A stretch of DNA of 42,433 nucleotides from CAZZKG01 sp964654825 (lineage in GTDB: Bacteria; Gemmatimonadota; CAZMKB01), in the NCBI GenBank assembly GCA_964654825.1, contig CAZZKG010000029.1, positions 1 through 42,433 on the forward strand. Direction: 5' to 3'. This document shows positions 1 to 7,856 of the stretch, piece by piece. The translations under genes and the position numbers were made by a program. Numbering within the stretch: the stretch's first letter is position 1; each line of letters opens with the position of its first letter. The notes under the pieces are model-generated. The model was not told the origin of the DNA, made no database searches, and saw only the letters and a list, made by a program, of their open reading frames with translations.

Positions 1-301
1 CGGATACGCCGTCCGTGTCGACCGCCACCGGAACGTCTATGTCTGCGGCGGCAGTATCGGCGCCGGGACGAACAGTGACGTGACTCTCATCAAGTACAGC
101 CCCGTCGGCGGGGAGGTCTGGGTATCGCGGTACGACGGGCCCGTCCACGACGACGACACCGGGTACGCGCTCGCCTTCGATCAGGCCGAGAACATCTTCG
201 TGACGGGTCCGAGTACGGGTCATGGGTCGGACAACGATTACGTCACGATCGGGTACCGCGTCGGTCCCCCGCGGGCGAAGACGATGGGGCTCCTTCCGTA
301 G
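1..301 (+). CDS. SBBP-type beta-propeller repeat protein, C-terminal end (partial)
   Basis: The reading frame is open from the window edge (first codon at base 2) to a TAG stop at 299-301, so only about the last 99 residues are seen and the start lies outside. Two repeat units are visible, each with the pattern GYAxxxDxxxNxxVxG followed by a D-x-x-x-I-x-Y strand: GYAVRVDRHRNVYVCGG with DVTLIKYSP, and GYALAFDQAENIFVTGP with DYVTIGY. This is the pattern of SBBP (seven-bladed beta-propeller) repeats, common in large secreted proteins of unknown role. No C-terminal sorting domain follows the last repeat. The role is unknown; extracellular location is inferred from the family. Confidence 0.75.
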   Translation, partial: GYAVRVDRHRNVYVCGGSIGAGTNSDVTLIKYSPVGGEVWVSRYDGPVHDDDTGYALAFDQAENIFVTGPSTGHGSDNDYVTIGYRVGPPRAKTMGLLP

Positions 302-419
302 ACCGGAGAGGAGATGCGGTGCGCCGCGCCATGGACGAACGGCAATCATCACCGGGGAGGAGCGGCCCGAAGGGGTCGGACCTCCTCACAATCACGCGAC
401 TCGATGCAAGGAGTGTTCG

Positions 420-1664
420 ATGAACATGACAGGGAATCTCAGGGTTCTTCCACTTGTCTTCTTTCTCCTCTTTCTCGCCGTCGTTCTTTCCCCCTCGGGC
501 AGCGCCTCTTCCGATGCCACAGGGGAGAAGTCGCGGATCGAATGCATCCGCCGCGCGATCGAGGAGTCCGGCGCCTCATGGACTGCCGGCAGGACCGCCG
601 TCTCGGACCTTTCGATCGATGAGAAGAGAAATCTGACCGGCCTGCTCTTCGAGGAGACGGTCTCGGCCCTCAACTCTCCCACACCGCTTCCCCAGCTTCC
701 GAGTTCCCTGGACTGGAGAGAGAGATTCGGATCGGACTGGATGACCCCGGTCAGGTACCAGGGCATCTGCGGAGCCTGTGTCTCCTTCGGATCGATCGGT
801 CCTCTCGAATCTCTGCTCAGCATTGCCTCGGGTGATCCTTACTGGGAACCCGATCTCTCCGAGCAGCACCTGTTCTCCTGCGGAGGTGGGAGATGCAACT
901 GGGGCTGGAACGTCGGTAGTTCCATGGCACAGCTCACGGATTGGGGAGTCCCCTTCGAGGAGTGCTTCCCCTATCTCTCCGAGGACGGGCAGCAGCGTGA
1001 CTGCGGCCTCGCCTGTTTTAATGCCGACCAGCACGTGACCAGGATCAGGAACTGGGGGTGGGTCGATAACGATGTGGAAATCATCAAGTACTACCTGCAG
1101 CAGGGTCCCCTGACAACCTGCATGACTGTGTACGAGGATTTTTTCTACTACACGGGAGGTGTCTACGAACACGTCTGGGGTGATTATATCTACGGTCACT
1201 GCATAACCCTCATTGGGTACGACGACGCAGAGCAGGCTTGGATCTGCAAGAACTCGTGGGGTATTTTCTGGGGTGAGGACGGCTTTTTCAAAATCAGTTA
1301 CGAGGACTCCGACATCGGGAACAACACTTCCATTATGGAACTCTATCCGGTAGTACGGCTCATGGTCGACAAGGAGCACGTGAGTCCCGGTTCTACTCTT
1401 TACTGCGGGGTCGGTCTCTACAACCCGGGCAGCGTGTTCGATGGGGAGATCAGGGGTGTTCTCGAAGTCCCCTGGCAAGACGAGTTCGTCTTTCTCTCTA
1501 CAGACCTGACCCTCGGCGCTGGGATGAATTACACCGATCCCTTTCATACCACCCTGACGGTTCCGGATCTGCCTCCTGGTACCTATACAATGTACCTCGA
1601 TCTCAGAGACCCGGATAACGATGTCTCTGTCTCCTGTGACCGACACATCCTTATCGTCGAGTAG
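420..1664 (+). CDS. Secreted papain-like (C1A) cysteine peptidase
   Basis: The ATG at 420 is chosen because it is preceded by AAGGAG (409-414 region) and begins a signal peptide (hydrophobic run about residues 12-33). The open frame extends to 222, but that part is not protein-like. The product is 414 residues. The papain catalytic set is complete: QGICGAC with Cys-120, GHCITLIGYDD with His-260, and KNSWG with Asn-278 followed by the usual WGxxGFFKI strand. The residue before Cys-120 is Ala rather than Ser and the one after is Val rather than the usual Trp. A propeptide-like region (about 35-95) precedes the catalytic domain, and about 100 residues after it look like a beta-sandwich with a Pro/Gly-rich end. 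It is probably a secreted endopeptidase. The left-hand neighbour is also a secreted-type protein. Confidence 0.85.
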   Translation: MNMTGNLRVLPLVFFLLFLAVVLSPSGSASSDATGEKSRIECIRRAIEESGASWTAGRTAVSDLSIDEKRNLTGLLFEETVSALNSPTPLPQLPSSLDWRERFGSDWMTPVRYQGICGACVSFGSIGPLESLLSIASGDPYWEPDLSEQHLFSCGGGRCNWGWNVGSSMAQLTDWGVPFEECFPYLSEDGQQRDCGLACFNADQHVTRIRNWGWVDNDVEIIKYYLQQGPLTTCMTVYEDFFYYTGGVYEHVWGDYIYGHCITLIGYDDAEQAWICKNSWGIFWGEDGFFKISYEDSDIGNNTSIMELYPVVRLMVDKEHVSPGSTLYCGVGLYNPGSVFDGEIRGVLEVPWQDEFVFLSTDLTLGAGMNYTDPFHTTLTVPDLPPGTYTMYLDLRDPDNDVSVSCDRHILIVE

Positions 1665-2102
1665 AGGAGAAAGCGGTCTGGGAACTAATCTGTCGCGTAA
1701 CTATGGTCCAGACAGCCTCATCGAGGTGAGTAACTGATAGTAGGGCAGAACCCGCTTTTTGCCCTGCTTGCTTATGACCAAGCTGCCCGCCTAAAATGCC
1801 CCGCCAATATTGTGCGAACTGAAAATCGCGGGCAAAACGGTGTCCCTCTCAACTGAACGATTTTCCTGCCCGGGAGAATCGAACCGTACGGGTATTTCCA
1901 CTTATTTCCACACATCTTCCACATTGTTATCCACTGTACGGATTTTCTGATCCGGGGAATATCGCCACTTGCCCGGGGAATCGCGGGTGTGTGGAAACCT
2001 GTGGAAAAGCGGAGCCTGATCGAGGCAATCCCGGTAAGCTTTTTCCGTTCATTCAATTAGGAAGGTAGCATCTGAACCGGTTTTTATACTAATCCACATC
2101 AC
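1665..2102. other. Gene-free stretch with a phased cluster of DnaA-box-like 9-mers
   Basis: No convincing gene lies here; a 94-codon minus-strand frame has no recognisable features. Relative to TTATCCACA, near-matches occur at 1894 (ATTTCCACT), 1904 (ATTTCCACA), 1915 (TCTTCCACA), 1927 (TTATCCACT) and 2090 (TAATCCACA) on the plus strand. On the minus strand they occur at 1990-1998 (GTTTCCACA) and 2000-2008 (TTTTCCACA). Neighbouring boxes are 10-12 bases apart, roughly one helical turn. A small inverted repeat AGGGCA...TGCCCT (1742-1765) could be a weak terminator for the peptidase gene. The stretch lies past the 3' end of the bactofilin gene, so it is not the promoter of that operon. Confidence 0.55.
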
Positions 2103-2525
2103 TTACCCTTCACTACCCTGAGTCTCTGTCGCCCCCTCGCCATCGAACAGCCTGATGGTGCCATCTGTCAGTTCGCCCATATGGCATTTCCCGTTGAACA
2201 CCGTACCCTCTTCGACGAGAAGTTTTGCCGTAGTAATGTCGCCCTCGACACTGGCGCCTGATTGCAGTTCGACTCGTGCTGACGCGCTTATGTTTCCCTT
2301 GACCGTTCCTCCCACAATCGTGGCTTCCACAAATACATCACCCTTCACAACGCCGTTTTTGCCGATAATCACCATCTGTGTGGCTCTCACCGTCCCGACC
2401 ATCTCTCCATCGACCCGCAGGGTGCCATCAACATTACACTCTCCGGAAAACGTTGTGCCCGCTCCGATTACCGAATTGACCTTCCCCGGTTCGGAGTGAT
2501 TTCGCTCGTCCTTTCTCAATTTCAT
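2103..2525 (-). CDS. Bactofilin (polymer-forming cytoskeletal protein)
   Basis: The product is 140 residues with a typical bactofilin (DUF583) core: short repeating hydrophobic/glycine turns such as GTLRVDGEMVGTVRA, GVVKGDVFVEATIVGG and GASVEGDITTAKL, which form a right-handed beta-helix. A short charged N-terminal tail and an acidic C-terminal tail flank it. Bactofilins self-assemble without nucleotide into membrane-associated filaments that position peptidoglycan enzymes and, in Myxococcus, also ParABS components. The ATG has an AGGAGG site a few bases upstream. The gene is last in a parA-parB-M23-bactofilin operon, 23 bases after the M23 peptidase gene, which fits a scaffold for that enzyme and perhaps a link to the segregation system (inference). 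Confidence 0.93.
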   Translation of the reverse strand: MKLRKDERNHSEPGKVNSVIGAGTTFSGECNVDGTLRVDGEMVGTVRATQMVIIGKNGVVKGDVFVEATIVGGTVKGNISASARVELQSGASVEGDITTAKLLVEEGTVFNGKCHMGELTDGTIRLFDGEGATETQGSEG

Positions 2526-2548
2526 GCCGTTTTTATCCTCCTTCTCTT

Positions 2549-3373
2549 TTATCTGAGGTAGAGTTCCGGATCAACGGGAACATTGTTCTTCCTCAGTTCA
2601 TAGTGAAGGTGCGGGGCTGTACTCCTCCCCGTACTCCCCGAGAATGCGATGACCTCGTCTTTGCTCACCCGCTGTCCCGGACTCACGCACAACCGTGAAT
2701 TGTGCGCGTAAAAGGAGCTGAACCTGTTTCCGTGGTCTATCAGTACATAGATTCCATAAATCGGATCGTACCGGGCTTCCTCGACTACCCCATCACCGGT
2801 AGCCTTGACCGGCGTATTCCTCGGTACGGCAATATCAATACCCATGTGCCGCTCCGTAAGGAGAGAGAACCTTCGGGTAATGTATCCCCTAACAGTAAGA
2901 GGCCACGAAGAGGGCCTCGAGCGTTGTGCATCCTGCGACTTTTCATAAAAAGACGCCCCGGGGATCATCTTTCCGGGTTCCAGAATCAATCGTGCACCGT
3001 GAAGCATTCCGGAGGTCTGTTTCCCAATTGGGCCTTTTTCGCCGGCCGTCGTGGCGAGCGGGATGCTGGTTCCGAGCATCTCTCCGATTTGTCGATACAG
3101 CGTTTCCATCGTATTGACCCTCTCTGCGAGTTCTAGGATGAGCTCGTTTTTCCTGGTAAGCTCGCGGTTCTCCTTCTCGATTGTGCCGGCTTTCGATGCG
3201 AGCGAGATCAATTTGCCCTGATTCAATAAAAACATGGCCGATCCCGCTATCAGCACAGCCAGGAGAACACCCAGCACACGCACCACGAAGTATGAAACCC
3301 GGAAGGTTTTCACGGTTCCGTTCTCATGCGGTATCAACATGATGGAGTAGTACTTCTTTTTTTTCATCTTCAT
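2549..3373 (-). CDS. Membrane-anchored M23 (LytM-type) peptidoglycan endopeptidase
   Basis: The product is 274 residues. A short cytoplasmic N-terminus is followed by one membrane segment (about 27-50), a coiled coil (about 60-97), a linker, and a C-terminal M23 domain (about 165-274). The zinc and catalytic residues are all present: HMGID (His-176, Asp-180), YAH (His-224) and HLHYE (His-255, His-257), so the domain should be active. The N-terminus (an MLIPHENG-type segment before the membrane helix) matches that of the second M23 protein at 31533. Its start overlaps the parB stop by 4 bases, implying translational coupling, and the bactofilin gene follows. M23 plus bactofilin is a known cell-shape pairing, so this is the likely partner enzyme. 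Confidence 0.92.
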   Translation of the reverse strand: MKMKKKKYYSIMLIPHENGTVKTFRVSYFVVRVLGVLLAVLIAGSAMFLLNQGKLISLASKAGTIEKENRELTRKNELILELAERVNTMETLYRQIGEMLGTSIPLATTAGEKGPIGKQTSGMLHGARLILEPGKMIPGASFYEKSQDAQRSRPSSWPLTVRGYITRRFSLLTERHMGIDIAVPRNTPVKATGDGVVEEARYDPIYGIYVLIDHGNRFSSFYAHNSRLCVSPGQRVSKDEVIAFSGSTGRSTAPHLHYELRKNNVPVDPELYLR

Positions 3374-4227
3374 ATTTCAACACCCAGCAGATCGCAGAGC
3401 CGGTTCAGGTCTTCTTCGGAATAGAAGTGGATCTCTAGCTTCCCCCTACCCGGCCCACCCATCTTGATGCGGACCATCGTTCCCAGAACAGCCTGAAATG
3501 CATCTTCCAGTGCTGTGATTCTCGGTTCGACAGATCTTCTCCGCGAGCGTGCTCCTTCCGGTATCCGTTCCTTCGCCACATCTTCTGCCGCCCGGACCGA
3601 CAGGTTGTCTTTGAGAATCCTCTCCGCGAGAGTGATTTGTTCTTCATCTCCCTCGACCGCCAGAATTGCCCGCGCGTGTCCGCCGGTAAGCTTTCCTCCC
3701 GACAGATATCCCCTGATTTTCCCGGGGAGTTTCAGAAGCCTCACCGCATTGGCGATTGTCGACCGGTTCTTTCCTACCTTGGAAGCCACTTCTGTCTGGC
3801 TCATCCCGAATCGATTCATTAGATCCTGGTACGCCATCCCTTCCTCGATCGGGTTCAGATCCTCTCTCTGGACATTTTCGACCAGGGCTATCTCGAGCAG
3901 CTCCCTGTCCTCGATTTCCACCAGAACACACGGGACCGTTTCGAGTTCGAGTTTTTTTGCTGCCCGGAGCCGCCTTTCGCCAATGATCAACTCATAGCCG
4001 TCTTCCGTCTGCCTCACCAGAAGCGGCTGTACTATGCCGTTTTCCCTGATGGAATCGGCAAGCTCGGAGATGCTCTCGTCGCTGAACTCCCTTCGGGGTT
4101 GAAATCTGTTCGGCTTGATCAACCGTATGGGGAGCCGGAGAAGCTCGTCTTTCTCCCCCTCTATTTCGAGGAAGTTCGTGTTCTTTATAATTGCTTCGAG
4201 CCCTTTTCCAAGTCTTCGTTTCGGCAT
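3370..4227 (-). CDS. parB: Chromosome-partitioning protein ParB/Spo0J
   Basis: The product is 285 residues. The N-terminal RRLGKGLEAI is the usual ParA-interacting start. The CTP-binding ParB/Srx domain follows, with QPRR (44-47) and GERRLRAA (83-90). Then comes a helix-turn-helix region (GMSQTEVASKVGKNRSTI, LTGGHARAIL) and a C-terminal dimerisation region. ParB binds parS, loads as a CTP-dependent sliding clamp and spreads. Three perfect parS sequences lie 3.5-5.6 kb away in this window (7780, 7896, 9781). The start lies inside the end of parA (43-base overlap). No later start keeps the conserved N-terminus, so the overlap is accepted. Confidence 0.97.
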   Translation of the reverse strand: MPKRRLGKGLEAIIKNTNFLEIEGEKDELLRLPIRLIKPNRFQPRREFSDESISELADSIRENGIVQPLLVRQTEDGYELIIGERRLRAAKKLELETVPCVLVEIEDRELLEIALVENVQREDLNPIEEGMAYQDLMNRFGMSQTEVASKVGKNRSTIANAVRLLKLPGKIRGYLSGGKLTGGHARAILAVEGDEEQITLAERILKDNLSVRAAEDVAKERIPEGARSRRRSVEPRITALEDAFQAVLGTMVRIKMGGPGRGKLEIHFYSEEDLNRLCDLLGVEI

Positions 4228-5000
4228 TTTTTCATCAGCTCCTCTGCGAGTTTTATGTAGCTCTGTGCGCCTGTACTCATAATATCATAAAGAATTATCG
4301 GTTTCCCGAAACTGGGAGATTCAGAAAGCCTGACATTCCGGGGGATAACACTCTCATATACTTTATCACCGAAATACTCCTTCGCTTCCTCGGCAACCTG
4401 TTTCGAGAGATTGAGCCGCGAATCGTACATGGTGAGAAGAACTCCTTCGATCTTGAGTGATTTGTTGAGGTTCTTCTGGACGAGCCGTACCGTACCTAGC
4501 AGTTGGCCAAGCCCTTCGAGCGCATAATATTCACACTGGATCGGGATAATAACAGAGTCGCATGCTGCCAGGGTATTGATCGTCAGGAGCCCAAGGGAGG
4601 GAGGACAATCAACAATGATGAATGCGTATTGTTCTCTCACCCCAACCATGGCATTGCGGAGGCGCATCTCCCGAGCGATAATGCTTACGAGCTCGACCTC
4701 TGCTCCGCTGAGGTCGACATTCGCCGGGGCAAGGGAGAGGTAAGGGATCTGGGTTGGTATGATCACTTCCTCGAGGCTCACTTCTTCCACGAGGACGTCG
4801 TAAATGCTCGGCCGGTTGTTCGTTCGCTCATACCCGAGACCGCTGCATGTGTTAGCCTGGGGATCGATGTCGATGAGGAGCGTGTTCTGCTCGGCTGCTG
4901 CCAGACATGCGGCCAGATTGACGGCGGTAGTCGTCTTTCCTACGCCGCCTTTCTGGTTGGCGACGGCAATTGCTTTCCCCCTCATAATACATCGCCCCAT
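4185..5000 (-). CDS. parA: Chromosome-partitioning ATPase ParA/Soj
   Basis: The product is 271 residues from the first ATG. A second ATG five codons later (MRGKAIAVANQKGG) is an equally good start and matches the family's usual beginning. The deviant Walker A motif KGGVGKTTT, Walker A' region (LLIDIDPQAN) and Walker B (IIVDCPPSLG) are intact, and length is normal for chromosomal ParA. It is an ATP-dependent, DNA-binding gradient ATPase that moves ParB-parS complexes. It is the first gene of the operon with parB, the M23 peptidase and bactofilin. AAGGA lies about 12 bases before the first ATG. Confidence 0.97.
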   Translation of the reverse strand: MGRCIMRGKAIAVANQKGGVGKTTTAVNLAACLAAAEQNTLLIDIDPQANTCSGLGYERTNNRPSIYDVLVEEVSLEEVIIPTQIPYLSLAPANVDLSGAEVELVSIIAREMRLRNAMVGVREQYAFIIVDCPPSLGLLTINTLAACDSVIIPIQCEYYALEGLGQLLGTVRLVQKNLNKSLKIEGVLLTMYDSRLNLSKQVAEEAKEYFGDKVYESVIPRNVRLSESPSFGKPIILYDIMSTGAQSYIKLAEELMKKCRNEDLEKGSKQL

Positions 5001-5029
5001 GGTGAGACGAGATCCTTATCCCTACATGT

Positions 5030-5058
5030 AATATAACATTGGGCGGTCCGTCTGAAAA
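5030..5058 (-). promoter_or_regulatory. Candidate sigma70-type promoter of the parA operon
   Basis: Read on the minus strand: TTTTCA (5058-5053), a 17-base spacer, then TATATT (5035-5030), about 30 bases before the parA start. The sequence around the -10 (ATGTTATATTA) is shared with the rpmH promoter. The -35 is only a partial match, so confidence is moderate. Confidence 0.4.
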
Positions 5059-5146
5059 GTATAATTTTCCGGCTCCTTTCCCTTGCTTTCTCACCTGTCA
5101 CAGACTAAAATTAACCGGAAGACCGTAAAACACAAGGTGATTGTTC

Positions 5147-7753
5147 ATGCATATTTTCCCCGCCCCCCTTCCCTCCGCTGTTATCGAGGGGGCTCTTTAC
5201 GAGGTCCAGAAACCCTCCCGGTACATCGGGCTGGAACGCAACACCTGCCGGAAATCATGGGGTGCTGCATCCTTCCATGTCTGTCTTGCCTTCCCCGAAA
5301 CGTACGAGATCGGCATGAGCCACACGGGTCTCCAGGTTCTCTACCATATCACTGACCACATGGAAGGGGTTCTCGTGGATCGGGCGTACTGTCCGTGGCC
5401 CGACATGGAGGACACGATGCGGCGGAGAGGGCTCAGGCTCTGGGGTCTCGAGACGAGAATGCCGCTCTCCGCTTTTGATACCATCGGTTTTTCGCTGCAG
5501 AACGAACTGCTATACACGAACCTTCTTACGATGCTCGATCTCTCCGGGCTCCCCCTGCTCTCAGGGGACCGGTCGGACTCCGATCCGCTGATTATCTCCG
5601 GTGGTCCCTGCTCGAGCAACCCGGAGCCGTATGCAGACTTTATTGATGCGATCTGCATCGGTGACGGCGAGGAGCTCCTCCAGGAGGTCGTGCAGCGGGT
5701 CAGCGAGTCCAAGCGCAGAGGCACCCGCAGGAGAGACATGCTCCTCGATCTCAGCTCGATTCCCGGAGTGTATGTCCCCTCGCTTTATGAGCTGCAGCCC
5801 GACCGTTCCGGGCGGCTGACCCGGCATCGTCCCGTCCACGAGAAGGTACCGCCCAGGGTAGAGAGAAGGTTCGTTTCAGAGCTCGAGGCGGGGTGGATAC
5901 CAGACCCGCCCATCGTACCGTCTGCAACGCTCGTTCAGGAAAGGCTCAATATCGAAATCGCCCGTGGCTGTACCTGGGGTTGCCGTTTCTGTCATGCCGG
6001 TTTCTTCCAGAGACCACTCAGGGAGCGCAATTCCGGCGACCTTGTAAAAGCTGCCGAAGGAGGTGTCTCTGAAACCGGATTCGACGAACTCAACCTGCTC
6101 TCCCTGTCGACCGCTGATTACAGCCGCCTTATCCCGCTTCTCGATGACCTCACCAACAGTCTCACGCCCCGACACGTTGCCCTCTCCCTGCCCTCGCTCC
6201 GGGTTGACTCCATGAGTCCACAGATCGTGGCCAGAATCCTGGAAGTGAAAAAGACCGGTTTCACGTTCGCCCCCGAAGCGGGGAGCCAGCGATTACGAAA
6301 TGTGATCAACAAGATGTTCACCGAGGAAGACATACTCAAGGCGGTGAACAATTCATTCGAGCATGGTTGGAATCTCGTGAAGCTGTATTTCATGATCGGT
6401 CTCCCCACCGAAAACGAGGATGATATCACGAGTCTCGTGCGGCTCATAAAGAGCATCGCCAGGCTCCCCGGTACCTCGGGACGCGGACGTCAGATCAACG
6501 TCAGTGTCGGCGCGTTTGTCCCGAAGCCTCACACTCCGTTCCAGTGGGAGCCCTTCGAGGGTACACAGAGCCTCGAATCGAAACTTGGGCGCCTGAGGAA
6601 CGAAGCGTGGGGCAAGAGGACGCGCGTGAAGTGGCAGAACCTGGAGGCTTCATATCTCGAGGCGGCACTATCTCGCGGAGACCGGTACTTCTCTCGGGTA
6701 ATTCTCGAGGCCTGGAAGGACGGTGCTCGATTCGATTCGTGGACGGAAAAACTGGATCTGAATCGGTGGGCGCGCGCATTCCGGAAGTGCGGTGTTGATC
6801 CTGATCTTTATGCCGGCTCATGGGACGCCGAATCCGCTCTCCCCTGGGACATCATCGACACTGGCATTAAGAAGACATTTCTTCTGCGTGAACGGGACCG
6901 TGCCCTGAATGGACAGACGACTGCCGACTGCAGGTCCGGAGCGTGTCAGGGATGTGGTCTCCCCGGCGCACCTGCGGATATCCGGCTCGCCCGGCCCGAG
7001 ATTCCTTCCGTGATCGGGACAAAATGTACATCGCCGGCAGAGGGGCTGCGCCTGCGTCGAAATCTCAGGATCCGCTACAGCGTGACGGGCCTCGCCAGAT
7101 TCCTTTCACACCTCGAGAGGGGCAGTATTCTGAAAAGGTCCCTCCTCCGTCACCGAATCGATCAGATTTACTCCGAAGGGTTTTCCCCTCGGCCTCGTAT
7201 GGCTCTCGGTCCTCCTCTCCCCATCGGTGTCTACAGCACCGTTGAGATGGCCGATTTTCTCGTCGGTGAAATCCGTTCTCAGGATGAAATCCGGGCAGAA
7301 ATAGCCGGCGGGTTCCCCCCCGGCATCACTGTTGATGCGGTGAGTCTGGAGTTTCCGGAATGTGTCACTGAGTTCTCCCGGATCTCGGTGATTTCCTATG
7401 AATTCGATTTCTCGACTTCCGCTGAAGAACTCTGGCGCAGCTGTCTCGATGCCGGGACCCGATTCACGCACACGTCCCGGGTTCTCGTAACCAAAGAAAA
7501 ACACGGGAAAACGCGGGAAGTGGACCTTAAGCTGGCCATCCCCCTTTTTGAGAAACGGAAGGGTTCAGGGCGTGGTTTTTTGTTCAATCTGTACACCAAC
7601 CATCCTGAAGGGCAGAACTGCAGTCCGAAAGACGTTCTGGAGGAATTGTTCGGTCTCAAACCCAGTGATTATTCCGGGGTGCGGATTTTCCGAACCGGAT
7701 ACGCGGACCGTAACGGCAATCGTTTTCCTCTCCCACTGCTCCACGATTCCTGA
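5147..7753 (+). CDS. B12-binding-like radical SAM protein fused to DUF2344 (TIGR03960/TIGR03936 type)
   Basis: The ATG at 5147 is preferred (AAGGTG at 5134-5139); a TTG at 5141 is in frame. The product is 868 residues. A Rossmann-like N-terminal region (about 40-200) is followed by a radical SAM domain with CTWGCRFC (Cys-275, Cys-279, Cys-282) that should bind a 4Fe-4S cluster and SAM, and later segments GFTFAPEAGSQRLR and KLYFMIGLPTE. A Cys-rich linker (CRSGACQGC) precedes a C-terminal DUF2344 domain (from about residue 635, starting RIRYSVTGLARFLSHL). This architecture is widespread and often adjoins RNase E/G genes, but I know of no established reaction. Here it stands alone on the plus strand between parA and mnmG, where rsmG is often found. 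Its stop codon lies within a duplicated block that carries parS. Confidence 0.9.
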   Translation: MHIFPAPLPSAVIEGALYEVQKPSRYIGLERNTCRKSWGAASFHVCLAFPETYEIGMSHTGLQVLYHITDHMEGVLVDRAYCPWPDMEDTMRRRGLRLWGLETRMPLSAFDTIGFSLQNELLYTNLLTMLDLSGLPLLSGDRSDSDPLIISGGPCSSNPEPYADFIDAICIGDGEELLQEVVQRVSESKRRGTRRRDMLLDLSSIPGVYVPSLYELQPDRSGRLTRHRPVHEKVPPRVERRFVSELEAGWIPDPPIVPSATLVQERLNIEIARGCTWGCRFCHAGFFQRPLRERNSGDLVKAAEGGVSETGFDELNLLSLSTADYSRLIPLLDDLTNSLTPRHVALSLPSLRVDSMSPQIVARILEVKKTGFTFAPEAGSQRLRNVINKMFTEEDILKAVNNSFEHGWNLVKLYFMIGLPTENEDDITSLVRLIKSIARLPGTSGRGRQINVSVGAFVPKPHTPFQWEPFEGTQSLESKLGRLRNEAWGKRTRVKWQNLEASYLEAALSRGDRYFSRVILEAWKDGARFDSWTEKLDLNRWARAFRKCGVDPDLYAGSWDAESALPWDIIDTGIKKTFLLRERDRALNGQTTADCRSGACQGCGLPGAPADIRLARPEIPSVIGTKCTSPAEGLRLRRNLRIRYSVTGLARFLSHLERGSILKRSLLRHRIDQIYSEGFSPRPRMALGPPLPIGVYSTVEMADFLVGEIRSQDEIRAEIAGGFPPGITVDAVSLEFPECVTEFSRISVISYEFDFSTSAEELWRSCLDAGTRFTHTSRVLVTKEKHGKTREVDLKLAIPLFEKRKGSGRGFLFNLYTNHPEGQNCSPKDVLEELFGLKPSDYSGVRIFRTGYADRNGNRFPLPLLHDS

Positions 7754-7836
7754 TCGGTAGCTCCGGAGCGCCTACCGGATGTTTCACGTGAAACATTGTC
7801 CCTGGGAATCTCGAATACGGTTACTGCCGGCTTCCT
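7743..7836. repeat. Direct duplication of the mnmG 3' end, copy 1
   Basis: This block aligns without gaps to 7859-7952 at an offset of 116 bases. The central 42 bases (7762-7803) are identical to 7878-7919, and the flanks are diverged but alignable. Read on the minus strand in the mnmG frame it still resembles the MnmG C-terminus (EIPRDNVSRETSGRRSG against ELARDNVSRETSGRRSG). It therefore appears to be a relic of a duplicated mnmG tail. It overlaps the last codons and the stop of the radical SAM gene. Confidence 0.85.
7780..7795. other. parS: parS site 1 (perfect 16-bp palindrome)
   Basis: TGTTTCACGTGAAACA is identical to the canonical chromosomal parS bound by ParB/Spo0J. It lies between the convergent radical SAM and mnmG genes, in copy 1 of the duplicated block. 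Confidence 0.93.
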
Positions 7837-7856
7837 CATCTCGGGGTCGTATTTTA

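Noticed and set aside
222..419. Long N-terminal extension of the C1A peptidase
   Set aside because: The extension is Arg-rich and not protein-like; the start at 420 has a ribosome-binding site and a signal peptide.
1772..2056. 94-codon minus-strand open frame in the gap before bactofilin
   Set aside because: No recognisable motif, unconvincing composition, and it covers the DnaA-box cluster.
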